From Juglans regia (taxonomy: Eukaryota > Streptophyta > Magnoliopsida > Fagales > Juglandaceae), in the NCBI RefSeq assembly GCF_001411555.2, contig NC_049912.1:14703145-14767144 (forward strand): a stretch of 64,000 nt of DNA. Reading direction: 5' to 3'. The stretch's first letter is position 1. Each line of letters starts with the position of its first letter. The translations under genes were made by a program, and so were the position numbers. Positions 1-9,370 of this stretch are shown one piece after another. The notes under the pieces were generated by a model. It did no database searches. It was not told the DNA's origin and saw nothing but the letters and a program-made list of their open reading frames with translations.

Positions 1-2021
1 CATATTTGATTCTTACGTCAAAACATCAAAACAAAATTTTATCACCCAAAATATGGTCTTGGCCGATTCATCTAGGCCCTCCAAAATATGTATTTTATTC
101 ATTCAAGCTCATAACATCATGTCCCCATTTAATCTTTACATCCAAACAAACATGTAAATCAATAAACATGGCGAAACTGAAACTAACATGCATTATATTA
201 GAAAACCTAGTTCAATCATACTTTACAAAACATTGCATCTCTTCATTTTCATGCCATAGCCGAAACTTACATCATAGAAATACTAGATCTAAGCAACAAC
301 TTCATACACTAATCATAAGGGCCGAATACTTCACATGAAATATCAAGCTCTCAATCACAGTTTCATACAAATATTCATAGCATCACATAAGCTGATTCGT
401 AAGCATGAAATTATAGCCATAGTCAAACAATTAATCATAAGAGTTCAAGCAAATAATCAAATAAAAGTTCACATGTATATACAAATAATATCAAAGATAG
501 GTTGGAAGTTTACTTACAAAAGTCCAACGATAATACTTGGCAAAATCTGAAAATATAGTGTAGTGTATTATAAATTAATCTCACAAAAACCCTAGATTCA
601 AAAAATGAGAGTGAATGTGAGTGTAGTAACATTTTCAAAATCCTTTTCCCATGTAAAAAACCCTAGGGCCAAAACCATTGAAGATCACAAACCCTAGTTT
701 TTCCTTTGAGTTAAAAACCGGACTTGTGTAACACTAGATCACGTGTTCATGTGTTCAAAACACCAAGAACATTTTGGGTTCCATCTTCTAAGAAGAGAAA
801 AATCCTAGTTTCTAGAGTGAGAATAAGTGGTTGTGTGAGAAAAACCCTAAATCCGAAAGTACTAGATGAGATCCTTCCTTGGCCGTGTGTGTGCATCAAG
901 AAGGGAAGTAAAATGGTTCTTACCTCCACTTGTAGAGCTCTTGCTCGAACGTGGTGAGTGGTTTCTTTGTGCTTCACAAAAATGGTGGTGTTTGGCTAGA
1001 AAGAAAGTGTGGGAAAGTGGAGACTAGAGAGAGAAAATGTGATGGCCGAAATACACTAGGAGAAACAAGAAACTTTTTGCAAAAAGGGCTCCCCATTTTT
1101 GGCTCCTCCCTTATATAGTGTCCCTCTAGGTTTTTACCAACCAATGCATGCAAGACAAGTGGCATCCCCCTTTTTCCCTCAAGATGGAACTTGCATGGGG
1201 AAGACCAAAGGTGTTGGTCGTGTGGCTCCTTTCTCCCCAAACCGAAACCCTTCACTTGCCTCATTCTCCATTTTGCCCTTCCACCTATGTCCAAGTTCAA
1301 TGCACCAAGAGGTAAAAAGGTAATTTCCTAAAAACCCAAATCTTCCAAAGCATTCTTCTAGTGTACATGGTTGACATGTGGCATGAGTGTGTGTTCTTGG
1401 ATTTCCGAAATCCCTATGTCACTTTGAGGTGACTTTGTGTCATTCCCTAGGCACTTTCGCTTTTTACCTCTCCCTCCCTTGTAGCCGTCGGTCACAGGCC
1501 CCTTTCTTCCTCAAAAAGTTTTCTAGAACATGCCTTTTTGCCTTCCCTAGTATTACATATTCTTGAAACTCACAATTAACTTTTTGTCTTAGCTTGACAT
1601 GTGTCCATGGGGACTTGAGCTTGCAAAAGTGGCACCTACACCTCCAAAAACTGAAACCCTATTTTCTCTTTCTTACTTCTTCCACTTTTCACCTCTAGAT
1701 CCAATATATGGTTGACAAGTGTCTACTTGGCTTTTTTCCAAAAGACCAAAAACTCATTCCATGCCAAGTGGCGCCTTCTCTTTGTTCCATGGCCTAACTT
1801 GGCCTTTCCAAAGCAAACACTTTACATGGGCCTATTCCCTTGGGCCAAGTCTCTCTACTTTTTTTTTGAAAACTATCAAACCTTAATCTAAGAGATCTAT
1901 ATCCCATAAAAGAAAAGAAATTAGCCTAAGGGGCTCTTCCACACTTAACCAAAATTCAAAGACACATCATCATCCATACAAAATGCAAATACGATTCTTT
2001 ACGAAAATTCGGGATGTTACA
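1..2021 (-). mobile_element. LTR (3' LTR) of a Tekay/Del-like chromovirus, running off the left edge
   Basis: Read on the minus strand, the LTR begins at 2021 with TGTAACATCCCG, directly after a purine-rich tract. TGTAACA(T/C)CCC is the usual start of plant Tekay/Del-type chromovirus LTRs. The internal region on its right (integrase, chromodomain) is in the same minus orientation, so this is the downstream (3') LTR. It continues to base 1 without an LTR end, so it is longer than 2 kb. It contains many 'aaaccctag' runs and a donor-like GTAAGTA near 511-518 (minus), features shared with the other large LTRs in the window. No protein is encoded here; short open frames are composition effects. 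What is seen: the start, the PPT and the orientation. What is inferred: the clade. Confidence 0.8.
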
Positions 2022-2032
2022 TCCCCCCCTTA
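2022..2032 (-). other. Polypurine tract of the left chromovirus
   Basis: On the minus strand this reads TAAGGGGGGGA and abuts the TGTAACATCC start of the LTR. That is where plus-strand DNA synthesis is primed in LTR retrotransposons. It fixes both the orientation of the element and the LTR boundary. Confidence 0.8.
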
Positions 2033-2819
2033 AAAATAGATTTCGTCCTTGAAATTGGCACACGATGGTCTCAAACAAATAACTTCAATCATTTGAAATT
2101 CCATACCTCTAGCACTCGCTGCCATGGAATCTTCTGACAACGATAGAGGTGGTATGTCGTCATCCGCTGTCATCGAATCTTGTGAGAAATAAAATATTGC
2201 AAGTCATAATCAAAATACATATTCACCATCAACTCATTCAACATATGATCTATTTCAAGCTCTGTTTCTTCAATAAGTTGGCCTTCTTCACGGAAACGAA
2301 TACGGTCTGTAAATGTATCCGAGGTCTCAAAAGGCATATACCTCATCGCTCGTTCCTCTGCATTGTGACTTGATTCAGCTTCAAAATTAAAACTGTAGAA
2401 ATGGGTTCTTTCCGTTCCAGCTACATTGAGGTTATCGAGGTTGTCGCCCCTCGTGTGGCAATGCTCAGCATAAGAAAAGATTTCCTTGAAAATCTGAATC
2501 CATCACATGTGTACGGTGGTATTCAAACTTTTCCAATTGTTTCGATTGAGCTACCATCGATTGCTCCCTTCTCCTAAGACAATTTTTCATTCGGCGCTCT
2601 CTATGCTCTCTAATTTGTGCCACTGAAGACACAGACATACGCAGGGTTCTTCTAGGTTGTGTCATGCCCTGTTTCAAGGGTATGATGGGTCAACACTGTG
2701 CGCACTACAAGATATAAATTCGTATAGAAACATTTCATTCATCATAAGAACAAGTACAAATAGTCATTCTAAAGTTTCAAACAAAGTTTACATCTAAGTT
2801 ACAAACAAATGAGGGTAGT

Positions 2820-4040
2820 TAGTCCTCATGACATCTTCTCTCTCCCAAGTTGCTTCTTGAAATTCGGGATTGTTCCAAAGCACTTTAACTAAAGATCTTC
2901 CGATTCCTCAGTTCTTGCTCTTCCCTATCCATAATCTATACTGGCCATTCCTCATAAGTCAGATTAGGTCATAACCAAATACTGCTAGGTTCCATTACAA
3001 CTGCTGGCCTTTCACCAAAACTCTTCTTCAAAGATGACACATGAAAGATGTCGTGCACTCCTTGCATGTCAATTGGTAGGCTTAATCGATAAGCTACCGC
3101 ACCAATCTTCCCTACCACCTCAAAAGGTCTAACATATCTAGGGCTTAACTTCCCCTTATTACCAAACCGCACCACTCCTTTCATGTGTGAAATTTTCACA
3201 TACACCCAGTCACCTACAGAAAACTCTAAATTTCTACGTCATCTGTGAGCATAACTTTTCTATTGACTTTGGGCCACTTTCATTCTTTCTTGAATCACTG
3301 CTACTTGCTTCCGCACTTCTTGCGAATATTCAGGCCCTAACACTTTCTTTTCTCCTACTTCATGCCAATACAATGGTGATCTGCATTTTCTTCCGTATAA
3401 CGCTTCATAAGGTGTCATTTGTATTGTAGCTTGAAAACTATTGTTGTAGGCGAACTCTATCAAAGATAAATGGCTTTCCCGATTGCCAATTAGTTCCAAT
3501 ACACTTGCCCATAACATATCCTCCAATATTTGAATAGTGCATTCTGTTTGTCCGTCTGTTTGTGGATGATATGCACTACTGAATTTTAAATTTGTGCCCA
3601 ACATATTTTGTAGACTCTGCCAGAAACGCGAAGTAAATCTTGTATACCTATCTAAAACTATAGACCTTGGCACTCCGTGCAAACGAATCACTTACTTGAC
3701 ATAACTCCGTGACAACTTTTCCATGGAATCTGTGTTGGTTATGGGCAGAAAATGTGCACACTTCGTTAGTCTATCGACTACAACCCAAATTGAATTCTTT
3801 CTTGTCAATGTCCTTGGCAAACCTATAATGAAGTCCATCGACACATCTTCCCATTTCCATTCGGGAATTGGTAGTGGCTGCAACTCTCCTATTGGCCTCT
3901 GGTGTTCCGCTTTTACCAATTGGCGTACTGAACATTTAGCCACAAATTCCACTACGTCTTTCTTGATTCCTTCGCACCAAAATCTTTCTTTTAGATCTCG
4001 GTACATCTTAGTGCTACCAGGGTGAGCTGTATAAGAGGTG
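2820..4040 (-). pseudogene. Chromovirus integrase and chromodomain relic
   Basis: Minus-strand frames encode a Ty3/gypsy integrase. From right to left they show the end of the N-terminal zinc domain and HPGSTKMYRDLK-type linker (about 4030-3990), the catalytic core (DFIIGLP, VVDRLTKCAHFLP, then SAYHPQTDGQTE at about 3560), the GPY/F-type C-terminal region (about 3200-2970), and a chromodomain (EEQELRNRKI and NPEFQEATWE motifs, about 2950-2825). The chromodomain targets insertion to particular chromatin in this family. The reading frame is broken at several points: a stop near 3690, a shift near 3250, and stops inside the chromodomain. It is therefore dead. It is interrupted on its right by the solo LTR at 4041, inside the linker preceding the zinc-domain histidines. 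Confidence 0.88.
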
Positions 4041-5670
4041 TGATAAGTGTTAGTTTTATGTGATTTTTATCACTATTTTATTTATGAAAAGTGTCAGTTC
4101 TCCTTTAATTCTATTTATTTTATTTTATTTCTATGTATTTTTCTTTATTTTCTTGGATTTGAAGGAATGTGAAGATTTAGTACAAAAAGAGAGCATTTTG
4201 GTACAAAAGAAGAGATTATGGAGCCAGACCGACGAGAGGCGACAAGATCTAAAAAGGCAAGAAGACTTACCCCTTAGTAGGCGAATAGTCTTTCCTCTCG
4301 GTAGGAGAGAAAATCCAAGCGCGACCAGAATTGTTGACAAGAGTTAAGCGATAAGCGAAATATTTTACCTTCTGAGCAAGAAGACTTGGCGCAAGGCTCC
4401 GGGTGACTAGTCTAAACGACCAACTTAAACGACATCGTGTGCAAAAACTAGCAAAGGCACTTTACCTCTCGGTAGGTTGGCGAGAGAGTTCTACCATCCT
4501 GATCGGGAGTCTTTCCTCTTGGTAGGCGAGGAGACCAGTTATATTCAGCGTATACAACATCTTGGCCGGGAGTCTTTACCGCAATCAATATGCTAACCAC
4601 CAAATCCTCCTGAACTCCATAAATCAAGCCACATATCACTGAATCTTCCATTTTAGATAATTCCATTATTCTTGAGATAATTTCTTTTAAGTTAACTTTT
4701 ATCTTTAGAAACTATTCTCCAGATCTTTAGGCTAGATTGTAGCCGGATTTATATTGTTTCTGGATTTGAATTCCGAGATCTATTTAATCTCGTCTTGTGG
4801 GATGAATAGGGGGTTCTGAGTTTCGAAAGCCTGAGTTTGAGAGTAAAAATATTCTAGAGTTTATTATTTAAGTTTCTTTCAAGGAGGCAGATCTGGGGAG
4901 CAGAGGCGAGAGCCGCATGCTTCATCAACTAACTCCAACGAAGAACACAAGTTTTATTATTTTTCTTTTCAGTTTCATTATGAACTAATTCTATTTTCTT
5001 GAGTTTTGATGTAGTCTAGCGTTGAACACACAATTTATATTCTAAGTTATTTTATTTCAATATTTTCATGATTGAGTATTTATTCCTTATTCTTAATGCT
5101 TGCAATTTTTTAACTAATTATTGTTCGATCTATTGAATCATAATGAGACCGGGAGATGATTTGTAATTAAAGCTCTAGGATTAAGCACCATCAGTTGAGC
5201 AAAAGTATAGATACTTTACCGCAATTAGTGTGATTTTCAAGAAAAATTCAAATGACTTAATGAGTCTCTAATTAGTTAAACTCACATAGAGATATGCAGT
5301 TATTAGTTGGAGATATTTTTGAGATTGTTTGAGAGAAAATATTGAATAGTTAAAGAATTTTTATCATCAACTTGGGATAATTGGAATTCTATAACAAGAA
5401 AAAATAAATTGTGTGAGATTTGCTAGGTGAAATCAAATGCTCCATATCTATTTTTTTTATCTTTAAAAAATAAATTTTGATGTTATTTTCTTATGTATAA
5501 TTTAGATAATCCATTATTCAAATTTTAGTTTTCCAAATAGTAATTAATTTAGTAAATTTCAATACTCAATAGCATAATTATTCCCTGTAGGTTCGATATC
5601 TATTTTTTTTATAAACATTTTACTACTTGTTATGATTCTGTGCACTTGCAGATATATTTTTATGCGAACA
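4041..5670 (+). mobile_element. Solo LTR (1,630 bp, gypsy Tat/Ogre-like) with 5-bp TSD AGGTG
   Basis: The sequence starts TGATAAGTGT and ends TATGCGAACA (TG...CA) and is flanked by identical AGGTG at 4036-4040 and 5671-5675. It interrupts the chromovirus integrase: the encoded linker stops on one side and resumes on the other. There is no PBS, PPT or coding sequence, so it is a solo LTR left by LTR-LTR recombination, or a single LTR. The terminal part (CCCTGTAGGTTCGATAT near 5583, GTGCACTTGCAG near 5640) resembles the 3' ends of Tat/Ogre LTRs, which suggests plus orientation. Boundaries are firm; family and orientation are inferred. Confidence 0.85.
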
Positions 5671-6165
5671 AGGTGTAATGAGCTTCCCTTAAAAGCTTTT
5701 CCTTTAGTTCTGGGGCACTAGGGATTACCTTCCTTCCCTTGAAATACATCATTCCATTCTCTCCAATGATGAAGTAATGTGGTCCTTTGGCTTCAAAAAT
5801 TTTCTGTCATAAGCTTTCTAGCTTGTCATTCTTTTATTGTCCTTCTTGAATCTCTTCCTCGGTTAACGAGACAATTGCTTGCTGTGTTGCTAGGACAGCA
5901 TCCCTTGGTGGATTTCCAATCAACAAAATTTCATTTCCACCAATAACGATGGCGATTTAGCCTGTGCCTTGCGACTAAGGGCATCCGCAGCCTGTGCCTT
6001 GCGACTAAGGGCATCCGCAACTACATTGGCCTTTCCAGGTTGATACTTAATCTCACACTGAAAATCACTTATCGTCTCAATCCATCTTCTTTGTCTCATA
6101 TTTAGATTCTTCTGGCCGAACTGATACTTGAGACTCGTATGATCCATAAACACCTCACATTTTTC
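5671..6165 (-). pseudogene. Chromovirus RNase H end and integrase start (5'-truncated)
   Basis: On the minus strand, a DHTSLKY...[11 protein letters not shown] segment (about 6150-6080) followed by [19 protein letters not shown] (about 6050-5990) is the C-terminal part of a Ty3/gypsy RNase H domain. A PELKEKLLREAHYT segment just right of 5671 is the start of the integrase zinc domain. This piece and 2820-4040 belong to the same copy, separated by the solo LTR. Homology stops near 6165, so reverse transcriptase, protease, gag and the 5' LTR are absent. A 30-bp duplication repeats the [10 protein letters not shown] decapeptide. Confidence 0.85.
5960..6019. repeat. 30-bp tandem duplication within RNase H
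   Basis: Two identical adjacent 30-bp units, 5960-5989 and 5990-6019, each encode [10 protein letters not shown] on the minus strand. The duplication keeps the frame. Confidence 0.95.
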
Positions 6166-6852
6166 TTTGGCACTAATGGATTTAGTCCTACCTCTTAATT
6201 AGTTTAAGATTTGGTCTACTCGATTACAATATGTTTTCGTCAGTGATGTATTTTAAGATTTTTTTCAAAAGACTGATCTAATGGTATGCATCTCACGTGT
6301 CCCTCCCATGTATGTCCCCTTATTGTGTTTTTAGTTGTAGCTCGTAGATCAGGTAATATGGGAACAAACAATATTTGCTTAGATAACGTTGAACAATTTC
6401 AGTTTTTTAGATGTCAGAGAAAAAGTAACCCTAGGAGCAACATTTTATTAAATTAAAGCAAAATATAAAAGGAAGAATGGAGCCACAAATATCATGATAC
6501 CAAAACGGGTGGTGAGAAGACCACAATTGAGGTTGAATTTCTAATCTAGTAAAGTAGGGTGGCAGACTTTCGAGCTTCCTACCTAAAGTGGCTGTGTGGG
6601 GCTGAAGCTCCAAATTAATTCATGCATGCAGTGCACACAATGTTTTAAGAAAGCAAATATTCATTCATCGGAACTACAGCCAGATTGACCAAAATAAGGT
6701 TTATCCTTATCCGCGAACCCTTCATCTGACATCTATACATGAGAGTGAAACCAACATCAAACACCAACACAAAAACAAAATACCAAAATCCATTAGCAAG
6801 AGGTATTGACATAACACAATTTACAACACAAATTACATAACCCAAAAGTCCA
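6166..6852. other. No gene recognised; possible 3' UTR
   Basis: No transposon protein homology is visible. On the minus strand, a canonical AATAAA lies near 6448 with A/T-rich context, about 400 nt downstream of the stop of the exon-like segment at 6853-6933. If that segment is real, this stretch would be its 3' UTR. Otherwise it is anonymous intergenic DNA. Confidence 0.35.
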
Positions 6853-6933
6853 TTAGATTCCCAACAGCATTCTCATCATTCTCTTGTGAAGCACCATCTC
6901 CCTCTTCTTGATCTCATCAATTCTCTTGTGGAC
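6853..6933 (-). CDS. Putative terminal exon of a host gene (27 codons)
   Basis: On the minus strand, a splice-acceptor-like run (TTTGATTGCTAG) ends at 6934 and is followed by exactly 27 in-frame codons ending in TAA. The peptide starts VHKRIDEIKKREMV and ends MRMLLGI, is strongly basic, and looks like an amphipathic coiled-coil tail. An AATAAA about 400 nt further on is compatible with a 3' UTR. I recognise no family, and no matching upstream exon is clear, although exon-like pieces occur on the other strand near 7450-7530. It could be a pseudogene fragment or chance. Confidence 0.25.
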   Translation of the reverse strand, partial: VHKRIDEIKKREMVLHKRMMRMLLGI

Positions 6934-7939
6934 CTAGCAATCAAATGACTAGAAGTAATAACTTGAAACAAAGCACAACGCTAGAAGCCCAAAACACAAT
7001 TTTTGAAAGAAATGAACGAATACATATATCAATAAAATTTGGAGAATATGGCAAATCTAACAATGATATTGAAATTGATATGGACTAGGAATTAAACCAA
7101 ATTAAGCAGAAAAAATAGCACTAAAAAGAACCCACCCACGTTGCACTTTGGGCAAAGCAAGATCAATAGACAAGTAAGCTGAAAAGACCAAAGTGTGTTT
7201 GATTATATCAATCTATGTGCTACATATCATGGCTTCTTGAAATTTATCCTTTTATTGATTCGTCAACTATCCATTTTGCGAGTGCCTGTTGTTTCTGTTG
7301 GGAAATTTGTTAAAAAAATAGAGAGTGAAGGTAAACGTAAAGGTGTTCGAGAAAATTAGTTGAATAACAAAAATGTAGCAAACTTTATTGAAACGCTTCC
7401 CTTGTGATTGGGAGCCAGTAAAGTAAGAGAAAATTTACCCAAGTTGCAATGAAGGCCAGCAAGGAAAGCTTCAAAATTTATGGAGAAAAATACGTCACAT
7501 TTGATGGATTAGCAAGAGCTTGTGCAAAGGTAATGCTTGCAAATATATATCTCAATGGACATATAACAAAGAAGCCCAAAGGTAATGCTTGCAAATATAT
7601 ATCTCAATGGACATATAACAAAGAAGCCCTATAATTTTGCTCAAGCACATAAGTTTTTATTTCAAGTAACTTGTCGACAGGTTGTAGTTCAATAGGGTTA
7701 ACTTGTCGAGAATAACATTTTCGTAGCATGTAGCCATTCTTGGCAGAGAAGTAGAGCACATAAGGAAACTGGGAATTGCGTACATGGTTCCATTACACTT
7801 ATCCCACCAACGTTTATCTTTGAAAAAGGCCCAACGTTTATCTTTGATATTGAGCTTGCAGAATTGAAAATATAAAACTTCAAACTGCTTTAAAAACCTA
7901 AGTAAATATATGCTAGATCAAAAAACCTAAATTCAAAAC
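6934..7939. other. Intergenic stretch with exon-like fragments
   Basis: Mostly A/T-rich with no transposon proteins. On the plus strand, a short open segment at about 7449-7528 (MKASKESFKIYGEKYV then TFDGLARACAK) runs up to AAAG/GTAATG, which resembles an exon end with a splice donor, but I do not recognise the protein. A 15-bp motif, AACGTTTATCTTTGA, occurs twice near 7809 and 7832. The stretch ends at the LTR beginning at 7940. Confidence 0.4.
7526..7629. repeat. 52-bp tandem duplication
   Basis: Two consecutive near-identical 52-bp copies (7526-7577 and 7578-7629) begin AAAGGTAATGCTTGC and end AAAGAAGCCC. The duplication copies the donor-like AAAG/GTAATG junction, so any intron starting there would have two competing donors. 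Confidence 0.9.
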
Positions 7940-8331
7940 TGTTAGGTGCGAAATGGGAGGAAGAATGTCTGAAGGCTAGGGTTATGAATTAGGGTTTCTT
8001 AATGTTGCTTTTATATGCCTTGTAATTAGTTTGTCTTTAAGAGTCTTATAGGTCTTTTGCTTCTGGGTCATGGGCTGAGCTGCAACTCTTATTAGACTAA
8101 GTCAGTTCTGTTATTTGTTTGTTATGGGCCATGTCAGGCTACGTTTGTTGTTGGGTTAATGGTTAGTTATTGATAATTGCCATTTGGGTCTTTTATTTAA
8201 TTCTGTAAGTCTTCATCTGTTAATATATTATTCAAGTGTCATTTTCCAGATATTGAGAGGGGGGATACTAGCACCTCTAATTGCCATTGAGTGAATTGTT
8301 TACATTATACATTCAAATCCTGCACATAACA
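7940..8331 (+). mobile_element. 5' LTR (about 392 bp) of a plus-strand Ty3/gypsy element
   Basis: The segment starts TGTTAGG and ends CATAACA, giving a terminal inverted TGTTA/TAACA. One base later a tRNA-Met-type primer site begins, and gag follows in the same direction. The LTR contains a polypyrimidine/TAA-rich interior and no coding sequence. The right boundary is well fixed by the PBS. The left boundary rests on the inverted terminal bases only, because the 3' LTR and its TSD are missing. Confidence 0.7.
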
Positions 8332-8332
8332 G

Positions 8333-8346
8333 TGGTATCTAGAGCC
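8333..8346 (+). other. Primer binding site (tRNA-Met type)
   Basis: TGGTATCTAGAGCC matches the usual TGGTATCAGAGC complement of initiator tRNA-Met, with an extra T. It lies one base after the LTR end, as expected for first-strand priming. Confidence 0.8.
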
Positions 8347-8470
8347 ACATTCATATGACATGGTTGAGGGAACCAGACATGCCTAACTTGTTGAGGCGTT
8401 GGCATCATTGAAGGGGAAAAATTTGCATCTATGAGAAGAACATGGAAGGCAAAAAGGGATATTAGAAGTA

Positions 8471-9370
8471 GTGTTGCAGCAATTGAACAACTTGGCTTCA
8501 AGTTATGAGCAACTAGTGGTGATGACAGGAAATCAAAATGTGGGAGAAGGATCTTCTAATCAGAATGCAAAGGTTAGTAACAATCCTTTGTTTGAGGGAA
8601 ATGAGGGTATACAAGCTAGATCCCTTAGATTAGAAATTTCAAGGTTTGATGAGGCAGAACCTGTTGAATGGGTTCTAAAAGCAAATTAGTTTTCTCTTAT
8701 TATAACACCCCGAAAGACCAAAGAATTCACATAGCCTTCATCCACATAGAGGGTAAGGCCCTCTCTTGGTATTGTTGGCTTAGGGACTCAAGCCCAGTTA
8801 ATACTTGGGATGAGTTTGCTGAGGCCTTAAGAATAAGATTTGCACCCTCGGCCTATGAGGATCCAGTGGGGCAATTTACTAAATTGAGGCAAACCAACAC
8901 AGTAGAAGAGTACCAAACTCAATTTGAAGAGCTGTTTAATAAAATAAAAGGAGTAACAGAGGAGTTTCAGATTGGTACCTTCTTGAGTGGGTTAAGAGAG
9001 GATCTTAGGATCATATTAACCATGTTCAAACCAACTTCATTACCTGCTACTTTTGGTTTAGCCAGATTACAGGAAGAGGAAGTTATAAGGAGAAGCCAGG
9101 GACATAACACCCGAAATTACCCCTCTCCCAAACACAAACCAGATTCCCAAACTATTAGCACCACCTCCCATTCTAAGACTTCCACCTCCACCACCTAGAA
9201 CCAACCAAAACTACCAAAACAACCTCACTTAATTTCCCAACACTAACAAAAAACCAGCCATACCTGTTAAAAGAATATCTCCTACCCAAATGCTAGAGAG
9301 GAGGGACAAGGGTTTTTTTTTTATTATTGTGATGAGAGGTTCCAACCAGGCCATAGATGTAATAGACCCA
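8471..9370 (+). pseudogene. Ty3/gypsy gag (capsid and zinc knuckle) relic
   Basis: Two overlapping frames encode a retrotransposon gag. The first (from 8471) ends EISRFDEAEPVEWVLKA. The second (from about 8690) continues FSYYNTPKDQRIHIAF, GKALSWYCWL, TWDEFAEALRIRFA, QTQFEELFNKI and FLSGLREDLR, the typical Retrotrans_gag order. A frame change and stop at about 8688 splits them. A degenerate zinc knuckle (YYCDERFQPGHRC) sits at about 9330-9365, after a poly-T interruption. This is the capsid/nucleocapsid portion that packages element RNA. Between 9198 and 9330 the sequence is proline/threonine-rich linker without a clean frame. The copy cannot encode a functional Gag. Confidence 0.88.

Noticed and set aside
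2465..2677. 70-codon arginine-rich minus-strand frame between the chromodomain and LTR
   Set aside because: No recognisable family. It lies in the 3' untranslated part of a dead chromovirus; likely chance.
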